IMG/VR virus record: IMGVR_UViG_3300035698_000329
Location: 1-29,784 of that record
Source of the DNA: a virus
Reading direction: 5' to 3' (one strand)
Length of the DNA stretch: 29,784 bases
Shown piece by piece: positions 22,917-29,716 of this stretch (within the stretch, counting starts at the first letter, position 1; every line of letters starts with the position of its first letter). The position numbers and the translations under genes were made by a program. The notes under the pieces are model-generated. The model searched no databases. It was not told the DNA's origin and saw only the letters and a program-made list of their open reading frames with translations.

Positions 22917-24236
22917 TTAAATGAGTTCATCGAACTCTGAGGGTGTTTCCTCGTACAACTCGTCCAGCAGATCGTCGTCGCTGGCTATCGCCATCCGAGG
23001 GTCTTGTTCGGGAACCAGTATCGGCTTGGAGTCGCCTTGGACCACATGCCTCTCGTACTTTATCTTGTACGCTGCCTTCCCTACTTCGTCCTCAATCATC
23101 GTTGGGGAGCGGAGTTTCTTGGTCCATGCCTCGGCTTTGAGTTCATGTTCCAGTAATATCTGTGCCTTCGCGTCGTCCTTCCATTTCCGAGCGCCTGAGC
23201 GGCCCGGTACGCGCTTCAGACCGGGAGTAGGCAAGCCCCGGGTCGCGTCTTCCATAGCCTCTTCGTGCAGAGACTTCAGCCAATCCGTGATCAGCTTCTC
23301 GTTCAGCAAAATCTGCGATCTCTGCTCCGGCGTCAAGGCCCTACGGTCTGCCAGTTCCGACTCGGCACCAACAGCCAGATCGTCTTCCAGTTCGTCCAAT
23401 TGCAGACCGATCATGTCCGAGACGTGCTCGATCCGGGCCTTGCATGTGTTGTGGAAAGCAGCCTTGCAGAACTTGCACTGCTTCTCTCCGGGTGTGCGCG
23501 GCTGACCGGGGATCAACGTCTGGTCAGCCAGCTTGCGGATGCGCTTCAGTTCCTTCAGCAGCGGGCCGAGCGTCGTGCGCCAGATGCCACCACCGCCGGG
23601 AGCCCGAGGCTGTTCGATGATGATGACCACCTCGATAGCGTCCCGTGCCTGCTCCCAAGAACTGTACTCGTCCTGCATGTCGCGGCTGCTCTCGTAGTGC
23701 TCGAAAAAGCGGTCTTCAGCAAACGTGTCCCAGACCCCACCAGTGTAGAGCGTGGCCTGTTCGTTGTGCTCGGGGGACACAGGCACGCCTGCTCCCCACT
23801 TCCAATCGAACGTGGACAGACGCCACTCCAAGGGGTTGATAACAAAGGCGTCTGCGGTGCCGCTCTCGTCGTCGCCAATCCAGTTTTCAAGGTTCACGCG
23901 CCGCTCGACATAGAGTTCAGCGCCCGGCGTGTCGGCCAGAGCCCAGACCACATCTAGGCCGGAGGGCATCTTGTTCGCCATCTCGGCGGTAAATTCGCGG
24001 TAGGCCCCATCTTCGCAGAGCATACGGTCGCCCACGAGGGGCCACGGGTCCAGACCAAGTTCGAGGCAGTCAGCCGCATAGTCGTGGAAGACCGTGCCCT
24101 GAATAGCTTCTTCGCCTGCCGTGTCTTCCAGACCTTCTTCCTCTTCCACAGAGCCGATGCAACGCACCCAGCGGTGCGCCGTCGAAGGCGAACGCTTGGA
24201 GTGGAAACCCGGTATCTTGATTGGTTCAGGAAGCAC
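22917..24236 (-). CDS. DUF2800 PD-(D/E)XK nuclease
   Basis: The family start HSKRSPSTAHRWVRCIGSVE is followed by EEAIQGTVFHDYAADCLELG. The catalytic region is ESGTADAFVINP and LSTFDWKWGAGVPVSPEHNE (Asp and Lys-type metal site), then QATLYTGG. A Cys cluster CKFCKAAFHNTC lies at about residue 260. This is the Cas4/RecB-like exonuclease family common in phage recombination operons with DUF2815. The open frame extends to a TTG at 24278 without a ribosome site. I prefer GTG 24236, with GGGAG about 10 bases upstream, giving 439 residues. The C-terminus is acidic. It probably processes DNA ends with the neighbouring SSB. Confidence 0.88.
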   Translation of the reverse strand: MLPEPIKIPGFHSKRSPSTAHRWVRCIGSVEEEEGLEDTAGEEAIQGTVFHDYAADCLELGLDPWPLVGDRMLCEDGAYREFTAEMANKMPSGLDVVWALADTPGAELYVERRVNLENWIGDDESGTADAFVINPLEWRLSTFDWKWGAGVPVSPEHNEQATLYTGGVWDTFAEDRFFEHYESSRDMQDEYSSWEQARDAIEVVIIIEQPRAPGGGGIWRTTLGPLLKELKRIRKLADQTLIPGQPRTPGEKQCKFCKAAFHNTCKARIEHVSDMIGLQLDELEDDLAVGAESELADRRALTPEQRSQILLNEKLITDWLKSLHEEAMEDATRGLPTPGLKRVPGRSGARKWKDDAKAQILLEHELKAEAWTKKLRSPTMIEDEVGKAAYKIKYERHVVQGDSKPILVPEQDPRMAIASDDDLLDELYEETPSEFDELI

Positions 24237-24299
24237 TATGCAAGGTCTCCCGAAGCAGGCTTCCCGTCTTTTTCCCAAGCGTGCCGTTGAAAACGATGG

Positions 24300-24608
24300 T
24301 CATCCGGCCACTTTCCTGAAACGGACTTCACCGCAGTCCCGGTTGCCAAAGAAATTGTCCACAGAGCGGACACACAGAACAGCGTTATCATCGCGCACAT
24401 GGGCAAGGCCCCACTGGTCCTTCTCGCCCAGCCAGCAGCACTCTACAATCCGGTAGATGTGTCCGTTTCCCGAGTGTTTATAGCGCGTGCCGACCAGATC
24501 GGTCGGGGCTGTCCGCATCCGCGTGTCGTGGGTTTCGTGGCTGAAATTCGGGTCTTTGGCTGCCGCCGGGGCCTTATGGTCTGAGCGGTCTTCCATGTGG
24601 TTCTGCAT
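24300..24608 (-). CDS. Small unknown protein (102 aa)
   Basis: The start ATG 24608 has AAAGG six bases upstream and begins MQNHMEDRSDHKAPAAAKDP. The first 30 residues are polar and disordered. The rest contains GTRYKHSGNGHIYRIVECCW and GLAHVRDDNAVLCVRSVDNF. The Y-K-H-x-G-x-x-Y pattern resembles DUF1653-like small beta domains, but the match is loose. The frame is open further upstream without a likely start. It sits between the Lys/Ala/Pro-rich early protein and the DUF2800 gene. Confidence 0.65.
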   Translation of the reverse strand: MQNHMEDRSDHKAPAAAKDPNFSHETHDTRMRTAPTDLVGTRYKHSGNGHIYRIVECCWLGEKDQWGLAHVRDDNAVLCVRSVDNFFGNRDCGEVRFRKVAG

Positions 24609-24636
24609 CTTATGCCTTTCGTCAAAGAGGAGTTTC

Positions 24637-24671
24637 GACCCTGCGCACGTCCCGTGACCGAACGCAGGGTC
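24637..24671 (-). other. Two-tier hairpin between early genes
   Basis: A perfect 9-bp outer stem (GACCCTGCG with CGCAGGGTC) encloses an inner CACG-TCC-CGTG stem. It lies in the 91-base gap between the first leftward gene (stop 24700) and the next ATG (24608). No U tract follows on the minus strand. It could be an attenuator, RNA processing or stability element, or a protein-binding site. Confidence 0.65.
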
Positions 24672-24699
24672 AGGATGCTCAGAGGCACCCAGAAGACGA

Positions 24700-25095
24700 C
24701 TACATGAGGTCGTCGCCCTCTTCTTCTTCACCGCCGAGGGGGTCTTCACCATTCTTGAACTGCTCCAAGAGACCGAGGGCCTCTTCGAAGTTGTCAGCGT
24801 CAAGGCTGGTGATACGATCCACATCGAAGTGCGCGATGATCTGCTTGACCACAGCCTTGGCTGCTTCGCGGTCATCCTTGTCCCCGGTCTTCAGGAACTC
24901 GCCGAACGCGGTGACGAGATCGTCCGGGCTCAAGGCTTTCTTGGTTGCGGCTTTCTTGGCCGGTGTTTTTGCAGGCGTCTTTGCCGGGGCTTTCGCCGGG
25001 GCTTTACCTGCGGGTTTTTCTGACGCGCCGCCGAGTGCTGCGGTGTTCGCTTCAACGGCTGCGGTCAGTGCGGTGATTGCTGCTTCAAGAGACAT
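24700..25095 (-). CDS. First leftward gene: H1-like Lys/Ala/Pro-rich protein
   Basis: The start ATG 25095 is preceded by AAAGGA at a good distance and gives 131 residues beginning MSLEAAITALTAAVEANTAA. An N-terminal helix is followed by a low-complexity PAKAPAKTPAKTPAKKAATK tract (about 33-54), resembling histone H1-like tails. A helical domain ALSPDDLVTAFGEFLKTGD to about 110 and an acidic end (GGEEEEGDDLM) follow. It is the first gene behind the leftward promoter. The basic tract suggests DNA contact and the acidic tail resembles SSB tails. No family is recognised. Confidence 0.75.
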   Translation of the reverse strand: MSLEAAITALTAAVEANTAALGGASEKPAGKAPAKAPAKTPAKTPAKKAATKKALSPDDLVTAFGEFLKTGDKDDREAAKAVVKQIIAHFDVDRITSLDADNFEEALGLLEQFKNGEDPLGGEEEEGDDLM

Positions 25096-25133
25096 GGTGG
25101 TCCTTTCCAAGGGTTTGTGTCTTCCGAGCCCCA

Positions 25134-25163
25134 GATATAAGGTTGGCCTATTAGGGTTGTCAA
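25134..25163 (-). promoter_or_regulatory. Leftward sigma70-type promoter
   Basis: On the minus strand a perfect TTGACA (-35, 25163-25158) is followed after 18 bases by TATATC (-10, 25139-25134; 4 of 6). Transcription would begin near 25127, about 30 bases before the ribosome site and ATG at 25095. It is the only clear promoter seen for the whole leftward cluster. Confidence 0.75.
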
Positions 25164-25166
25164 CCC
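25154..25166. promoter_or_regulatory. 13-bp palindrome, candidate operator
   Basis: GGGTTG-T-CAACCC is a perfect inverted repeat that contains the -35 boxes of both divergent promoters. A repressor bound here would block both. The adjacent HTH protein (25215-25508) is the obvious candidate, by inference from position. Confidence 0.65.
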
Positions 25167-25185
25167 CCTGTTGCCCATCTATATG
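25157..25185 (+). promoter_or_regulatory. Rightward sigma70-type promoter
   Basis: On the plus strand TTGTCA (25157-25162; 5 of 6 to consensus) is followed after exactly 17 bases by TATATG (25180-25185; 4 of 6). The start would lie near 25192, giving a leader of about 23 bases with GGAG before ATG 25215. Its -35 overlaps the leftward -35 on the other strand. Confidence 0.72.
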
Positions 25186-25214
25186 AGGGACAGGCCAGAA
25201 ATTTGGAGAATGAG

Positions 25215-25508
25215 ATGCCGACGTATAAAAGACCTGAAGACGCAGAGAGCGAACTGCACCAGCTTTTGCTCAAGGCCGTGCCCAAGAACAAGCATGGTAA
25301 CAAGACCCTCATGGAACTTGCAAGGCTGACCAACCTGTCCAAGTGGGCGATTCGGAAGTGGATCAACAACAACAAGTTCTCCCCGGAGCGTGCCCTTCAG
25401 ATCGTAGAGATTTCGAAGATCAAAGGCTGGGACGACGAAGGCAAACCGATTCTCGGCAACGCCCGTGTCAACATTAAAGATTTGCATCGTTTCGTTTACA
25501 AAGACTGA
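25215..25508 (+). CDS. Small HTH protein, candidate switch regulator
   Basis: ATG 25215 has GGAG 6 bases upstream; an upstream in-frame TTG (25203) overlaps that site and is unlikely. The 97-residue protein begins MPTYKRPEDAESELHQLLLK. Residues about 31-54 (TLMELARLTNLSKWAIRKWI) form a helix-turn-helix of the Cro/CI or YdaS-like type, in which a short first helix is followed by a recognition helix rich in Lys, Trp and Arg. It is the first gene of the rightward unit and lies beside a palindrome that overlaps both divergent promoters. It is a plausible autoregulator or Cro-like switch protein. Confidence 0.78.
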   Translation: MPTYKRPEDAESELHQLLLKAVPKNKHGNKTLMELARLTNLSKWAIRKWINNNKFSPERALQIVEISKIKGWDDEGKPILGNARVNIKDLHRFVYKD

Positions 25509-25532
25509 CCGCGAAGCCTATTCTGATCGAGT

Positions 25533-25550
25533 CACCTCCTGACATAGGTG
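25533..25550. repeat. Short inverted repeat before primase-helicase gene
   Basis: CACCT (25533-25537) and AGGTG (25546-25550) are inverted around 8 bases in the 68-base gap between the HTH gene and the primase-helicase gene. It may be a minor operator or RNA hairpin. It is short enough to be chance. Confidence 0.35.
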
Positions 25551-25576
25551 GGTTCAACTAATCATGGGATACAACT

Positions 25577-28378
25577 ATGACCGCCGGAAAAGCTAACGAT
25601 AACAGTACGATACTCTACTCCCTTGGTACAGGCGACAACCTCGGCAAGAGCAAGAACACCAAAGAGACCGTCAAGAAATTCAAGGCACGATTCTCTGAGC
25701 CTCTCGTCACGAAAGAGAAGTTCCACGAGTACAAAGCAGCCACGGACAAGCGTCAGCGTTACCTCAAGGGGCTCAACGGCTGGATGATGCGCGGGGCGGT
25801 CGAAGACGGCCAGAACCGGAATCGCAATTCGATCAGACCGAGCCAGATCATCACGCTCGACATCGACTATGCGACCCCTGAATTTGTCGAACTGCTGAAG
25901 GCTGGGGAAATACTCCCGGGCGTGCATCTGATCGCTCACTCGACCAGATCGCACACACCTGAGAACCCCCGTCTGCGAATCATCATCTTCCTCGAATCAT
26001 CTGTGAGCCGGGACCGCTATCAGGCCGCCAGCCGGATCGTGGCCTTCAACGCTGACCCGAACATGGAGTGGGTCGATAAGGTCTCATTCCGCCCCGCTCA
26101 GATGATGTATATGCCAACCGTGTCAACGGACATGCTGAAGCATTACATCTACTATGAGCAGCCGGGCGAACTGCTCGACCATGAAGAAGTGATCGACTCT
26201 TGGGAAGTGCTCAACGGCTCTGCTGACGACATCGGGAACCTGCCTCGGGCAAAGGGCGAAGATGAACTCCGGGAGACTGCTGAGCAGGCCGAAGACCCTC
26301 TGGATAAGAGGGGTCCGGTCGGAGACTTCTGCCGCACCTACTCCATCACCGAACTGGTCATGGGCCGGGAAGGGGAGCCGGGCATCCTTGCCGACTTCTA
26401 CGAGCCGGTCGAGTGGGCCAATGGCGCGATCTCCCGGATGACCTATATCGGCGGTTCCACCTCGAACGGTGCGGTCGTCTATGAGGACAAGTGGGTCTAT
26501 TCCCACCATGGCTCCGACCCCACAGCAGACATGCTGATCAACGCTTATGATCTCGTCCGCATCCACAAGTTCGGCAAAGAAGACAAGGACGCGGACTCTG
26601 ACACGCCTGTCTCCAAGCTGCCCTCAGAAAAGGCCATGTCCGCATACTTGAAGGGCGACAAGAACTTCAAAGCGACACAGGCTGAGTCCCGCTACAACTT
26701 GGAAGACATGATCACCGACGATGATGTCGATTACGAGGCCGACGACGGCATCGACGACGCTGAGAACGATGAACTGGACGACCTTCTGGGTGCTCCTATC
26801 GAGCAGGTCGCGGGATCGTCGCGGCTGCGCAAGTCTCACCGCCGGATGCTGGCCGAGACGCCTCCGAAGAAATGGATTGCCAAGGACCTGAGCCTGACCG
26901 ACGACGGCATTATCAAAGTCAACAGCCACAACGTCGGCACGATCTGTACGAACGATCCGAGGCTCTGGCGCAAGATCGGAAAGAACGACTTCAACTACCA
27001 GATCGTCATGACCGACGACATTAGGTCGAAGTCGAAGCCCGGCGAGAGCGTGACCGTCAAAGACCCGTACAACGGCGACCGCTGGCAGGACGAGTTCGAC
27101 GAGATTATCCGGGCCATGATCGAAGCCCCCGTGGACAAGGGCGGCTACGAGATCAACGTGCCGATGGAACGGATACGGCAGGGCGTCGGCATGGCCGCAC
27201 GGGCCAACAGGTTCCACCCTGTCCGTGAGCGCATCCTCGACCACGCAGAGAACGGAGAACCGGGCTTCGACCTCGAACGGGTGTTCATCGACTACTTTGG
27301 TGCGACCGAGGACACTGCCTACACGCGGCAAACATCCCGGCTCTTCATGATCGCCTCGGTCGCCCGTGTCTTCGAGCCCGGCTGCAAGTTCGACTTCGCC
27401 GTGATCTTCGAAGGTGTTCAGGGCATCGGTAAATCGACCGGGATCAAGCGTCTCTATGGACAGGAATACTTCGGCGAACTTGAGACCGATCTGGGCAACA
27501 AAAAAGAGATCGCTGAACACATGATGGGCAAGTGGGCTCTGGAACTGCCAGAACTGTCCTCCCTGTCCAAAGGTGACGCCAACAGCACGAAGTCATTTAT
27601 GTCGCGGCAGCATGACGACGTGCGCCTCTCCTACGAGAAGCATATGGCAGAGTTGCCGCGCCAGTGCGTGATCTTCGGTACGACCAATGACAGATCGTAC
27701 CTGAGAGACCCGACCGGGAACCGCCGCTTCTGGCCCATGGCGGTCAAAGCAGAGTACATCGACGCCAACACCATCATGAAGGCCAAGGCAAGCATCTGGC
27801 GTGCGGCCTACGAGGCGTATGTCGAGATGCGGGAAAGAACCCCGGTCGGCCTAGACCTGCCCCTGTACCTGACCGGGGAAGCCGCCGAGATCGCACTCGT
27901 GTTGCAAGAGGTCGCTCGTAAGAAAGAGATGTACGAGAACTGGATGGACCAAGCGGTAGAGTGGATGGACGAGGAAGTGGAATTGCAGGAACTTCTCAAC
28001 ACTGACGGGGCTGGTCTGTTGGATACGCACTACGAGGGCCTCGACATCGAGAAGACCATCGTTTGCCGGGTCTCTATCACACAGAAGGAACTGTTCCGCC
28101 ACGTTATGAACTTCAACAGGAACGGACCCGGCCAAGGGCAGGAGCACCTTGCGTTCCAGCAGTACGTCGAAGGCATGAAGAAGAACGGCTGGGTCCATGC
28201 GGAAACTAGGGTCCGCAAGAAAAAGGCCACGCGCTTGATCCGCCCCGACGCTACCAAGTCCGAACAGCGTACCGGCTTCCGGGTTATCGGCACGGCGCAA
28301 GCCCCCGAATCCGGGTATTCCCAAGTTGACCGTACCCAAGGGTATGGGGATGACGACGACGACAACGACCTTCTTTAA
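25577..28378 (+). CDS. Primase/helicase with VapE-family ATPase domain
   Basis: A 933-residue protein starts at ATG 25577 with GGGA 7 bases upstream. Its first 200 residues look like an archaeo-eukaryotic primase (PrimPol) fold: IITLDIDYATPE with the acidic pair, LIAHSTRSHTPENPRLRIII and VSFRPAQMMYMPTVS. A Glu/Asp-rich linker lies at about 370-420. The VapE-family P-loop domain follows: VIFEGVQGIGKSTGIKRLYG (Walker A, about 613), WALELPELSS, DDVRLSYEKH, CVIFGTTNDRSYLRDPTGNR and RRFWPM. Combined primase and SF3-like helicase proteins start replication in many phages. A C-terminal basic patch and a DDDDDNDLL end are seen. It probably acts at an origin, perhaps that at 29.3-29.7 kb. Confidence 0.9.
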   Translation: MTAGKANDNSTILYSLGTGDNLGKSKNTKETVKKFKARFSEPLVTKEKFHEYKAATDKRQRYLKGLNGWMMRGAVEDGQNRNRNSIRPSQIITLDIDYATPEFVELLKAGEILPGVHLIAHSTRSHTPENPRLRIIIFLESSVSRDRYQAASRIVAFNADPNMEWVDKVSFRPAQMMYMPTVSTDMLKHYIYYEQPGELLDHEEVIDSWEVLNGSADDIGNLPRAKGEDELRETAEQAEDPLDKRGPVGDFCRTYSITELVMGREGEPGILADFYEPVEWANGAISRMTYIGGSTSNGAVVYEDKWVYSHHGSDPTADMLINAYDLVRIHKFGKEDKDADSDTPVSKLPSEKAMSAYLKGDKNFKATQAESRYNLEDMITDDDVDYEADDGIDDAENDELDDLLGAPIEQVAGSSRLRKSHRRMLAETPPKKWIAKDLSLTDDGIIKVNSHNVGTICTNDPRLWRKIGKNDFNYQIVMTDDIRSKSKPGESVTVKDPYNGDRWQDEFDEIIRAMIEAPVDKGGYEINVPMERIRQGVGMAARANRFHPVRERILDHAENGEPGFDLERVFIDYFGATEDTAYTRQTSRLFMIASVARVFEPGCKFDFAVIFEGVQGIGKSTGIKRLYGQEYFGELETDLGNKKEIAEHMMGKWALELPELSSLSKGDANSTKSFMSRQHDDVRLSYEKHMAELPRQCVIFGTTNDRSYLRDPTGNRRFWPMAVKAEYIDANTIMKAKASIWRAAYEAYVEMRERTPVGLDLPLYLTGEAAEIALVLQEVARKKEMYENWMDQAVEWMDEEVELQELLNTDGAGLLDTHYEGLDIEKTIVCRVSITQKELFRHVMNFNRNGPGQGQEHLAFQQYVEGMKKNGWVHAETRVRKKKATRLIRPDATKSEQRTGFRVIGTAQAPESGYSQVDRTQGYGDDDDDNDLL

Positions 28379-28392
28379 CCTGATTAGGAGAC
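28377..28392 (+). repeat. Leader repeat, copy 1
   Basis: AACCTGATTAGGAGAC contains the ribosome site of the 28397 gene and overlaps the preceding stop. A copy with one difference precedes the 28818 gene. Confidence 0.6.
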
Positions 28393-28396
28393 GACC

Positions 28397-28696
28397 ATGA
28401 GAACTTCTGAAGAACAGATGTTTGGAAAAGACCTGCTGCCCAGAAAAGAGATGCCCGACGCGACCCGGCGGGAACTGACGAGACAGTGGTACGAGATGCG
28501 AGATGCTTTCGTTAAATCTCGTAGCAAAGTTCTGATCAAGGGGGTGCTGGCTCTGCATAACCCTTGTGAGGTTGCCGAGGACGCACTGGTGGCTTTTCTT
28601 GAGATCGAAGGCATCGCCGTTGAACGTGCCCTTGAAGAGTACCACGACAACAGGCACTCTCTCAACGACTACGCAGCCCTGAACTACCACGGGTAA
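28397..28696 (+). CDS. Small unknown protein (99 aa)
   Basis: ATG 28397 follows AGGAG with an acceptable spacer. The product begins MRTSEEQMFGKDLLPRKEMP and is mostly helical, with Arg/Glu-rich stretches (RRELTRQWYEMRDAFVKSRS) and a C-terminal AVERALEEYHDNRHSLNDYA. No family is recognised. It shares a nearly identical translation leader with the next gene, suggesting common expression. A dispersed AAATCCCCCAC repeat begins just after the stop codon. Confidence 0.7.
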   Translation: MRTSEEQMFGKDLLPRKEMPDATRRELTRQWYEMRDAFVKSRSKVLIKGVLALHNPCEVAEDALVAFLEIEGIAVERALEEYHDNRHSLNDYAALNYHG

Positions 28697-28705
28697 ATCC
28701 CCCAC
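28695..28705 (+). repeat. AAATCCCCCAC repeat, copy 1
   Basis: The 11-mer starts in the stop codon of the 28397 gene. Other copies lie at 29179-29189, 29273-29283 (inverted) and 29706-29716. Confidence 0.6.
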
Positions 28706-28724
28706 GTATCGGAAGCTGTGGGGG
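28699..28724 (+). other. Hairpin in intergenic gap
   Basis: CCCCCAC (28699-28705) pairs with GTGGGGG (28718-28724) around 12 bases. No T tract follows. It may be a weak transcription pause or RNA element in the 121-base gap to the next gene. Confidence 0.45.
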
Positions 28725-28797
28725 TTCCCCTGTGGGCACCACCGCCAAGACTGCGAGAGAGAGGGCTGCTCGTGGGTAAACAATCACTGGCCCTCAT

Positions 28798-28813
28798 AAC
28801 CTGACTAGGAGAC
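28798..28813 (+). repeat. Leader repeat, copy 2
   Basis: AACCTGACTAGGAGAC matches copy 1 at 15 of 16 bases and holds the ribosome site of the 28818 gene. Confidence 0.6.
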
Positions 28814-28817
28814 TATA

Positions 28818-29180
28818 ATGACTGCCACCACAAAAAGAGAACTCCCGTCCCCCCATGACATCGTTGAGGAAAATCACCGGATCGAACCAGAAGATGCCCT
28901 TCTTCTCCCCTACGGGGTCTGGCGGCTGGAAAGAGGGGGAGAGGTCCTCTTCAATCGGAAGTACAAGGCCATCGCCCGGCGGAACTCATGGGGGCGCAAC
29001 GCCAAAGTGATGGACGGGACACAGCATATCAGAGACTTCGACAAGGCCCCGTGCCGTGAACGCTATTTCCGGGACGACGGCAACAATAACCCCAAGGCGA
29101 ACCGTGCCTCGGTCTTGCGCTGCTACGTGATCCTCGGGACTTTCATGTCATCGGGGAAGATCGAAGGCTACCTGATCTAA
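28818..29180 (+). CDS. Small unknown protein (120 aa)
   Basis: ATG 28818 follows AGGAG at a good distance; the product begins MTATTKRELPSPHDIVEENH. The central part is basic and aromatic (RKYKAIARRNSWGRNAKVMD, FDKAPCRERYFRDDG), and the end is hydrophobic (RCYVILGTFMSSGKIEGYLI). No signal peptide or membrane helix is clear. No family is recognised. It is the last gene of the rightward unit, 28 bases before a strong terminator. Confidence 0.7.
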   Translation: MTATTKRELPSPHDIVEENHRIEPEDALLLPYGVWRLERGGEVLFNRKYKAIARRNSWGRNAKVMDGTQHIRDFDKAPCRERYFRDDGNNNPKANRASVLRCYVILGTFMSSGKIEGYLI

Positions 29181-29189
29181 ATCCCCCAC
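29179..29189 (+). repeat. AAATCCCCCAC repeat, copy 2
   Basis: It starts in the stop codon of the 28818 gene, in the same relation as copy 1 has to its upstream gene. Confidence 0.6.
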
Positions 29190-29208
29190 AGCGAAAACGA
29201 ACCATGAG

Positions 29209-29233
29209 AGGCTCCCCACGGGGGGCCTTTTTT
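29209..29233 (+). terminator. Intrinsic terminator of the rightward unit
   Basis: A GC-rich stem (GGCTCCC with GGGGGCC, one G-U pair, 4-base loop) is followed by six T. It lies 29 bases after the last rightward stop codon and is the best terminator in the window. Confidence 0.9.
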
Positions 29234-29272
29234 CGTTTCCACATTCCCCCGGGGTTTTTGGAGACTCCCCGT

Positions 29273-29283
29273 GTGGGGGATTT
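29273..29283 (-). repeat. AAATCCCCCAC repeat, copy 3 (inverted)
   Basis: The plus strand reads GTGGGGGATTT, the exact reverse complement of the other copies. Confidence 0.55.
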
Positions 29284-29336
29284 CCCCCGTGAGGGTGGGT
29301 ATTATAGTACCCCATCCCTGTGAGGGGGACTTTTTA

Positions 29337-29366
29337 CTGTCGAGGGGGGTCTGACCCCCTCGACAG
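29337..29366. repeat. Large inverted repeat built from two iteron-like units
   Basis: CTGTCGAGGGGGGT and ACCCCCTCGACAG face each other across a 3-base centre, giving a 13-bp stem. It could form a cruciform or RNA hairpin, and T-rich sequence follows on the plus strand. Confidence 0.7.
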
Positions 29367-29658
29367 CACTTTTCCCTTTATTATCAATGGTTTAACCCCC
29401 CTGTCGAGGTGTCGAGGGGGGTAGGGCAAACTTTTTAGCCCAGAGAGAATACAGAGAATATGGGGAGAGGATGGGCACGTATCGGTGGGTTTACCCCCCA
29501 TATGCCCCTTTTCCATCTCTGTGTACTTTTACCCCCCTTACCCCCTCGACAGCTATTATACCCCCTATTACTATATATATTATATATTGTTATTAAGTAG
29601 TTAGAAGGGGATGCTTCTGTCGATACCCCCCTCGACACCCCCTCGACACCCCTCGACA
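29338..29658. repeat. Iteron-like TGTCGAGGGG repeats (nine units)
   Basis: TGTCGA or its complement occurs at 29338, 29360, 29402, 29410, 29546, 29618, 29632, 29643 and 29653, mostly joined to a run of four to six G (or C). The last three are direct repeats 10-11 bases apart, one helical turn. TTCTGTCGA (29615-29623) and TCGACAGAA (29653-29661) bracket this group as an inverted repeat. Confidence 0.75.
29566..29597. other. AT-rich tract, candidate unwinding element
   Basis: About 30 bases of nearly pure A/T with alternating TA steps lie between iteron-like units at 29546 and 29618, standing out in GC-rich surroundings. Origins commonly pair such a tract with protein-binding repeats. Confidence 0.55.
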
Positions 29659-29705
29659 GAACCCCAGAAACCAAAAAATCCCCCTCAGAGCCCCCCGGAG
29701 ACTGA

Positions 29706-29716
29706 AAATCCCCCAC
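29706..29716 (+). repeat. AAATCCCCCAC repeat, copy 4
   Basis: It is followed by AGGGGGGAT, forming a small hairpin. A partial copy (AAATCCCCCTC) lies about 30 bases upstream. Confidence 0.55.

Noticed and set aside
22943-23140. Short plus-strand frame over the DUF2800 gene
   Set aside because: It is antisense, with no ribosome site and no motif.
24279-24875. Extension of the 24300 gene up to 24875
   Set aside because: The upstream part overlaps another gene and the hairpin; a ribosome site supports ATG 24608.
26624-27520. 298-residue minus-strand frame opposite the primase-helicase gene
   Set aside because: It is antisense to conserved VapE motifs, with no start signal.
29266-29330. CRISPR-like array
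   Set aside because: The repeats are very short and unequal, with no regular spacers; the hairpin motif explains them better.
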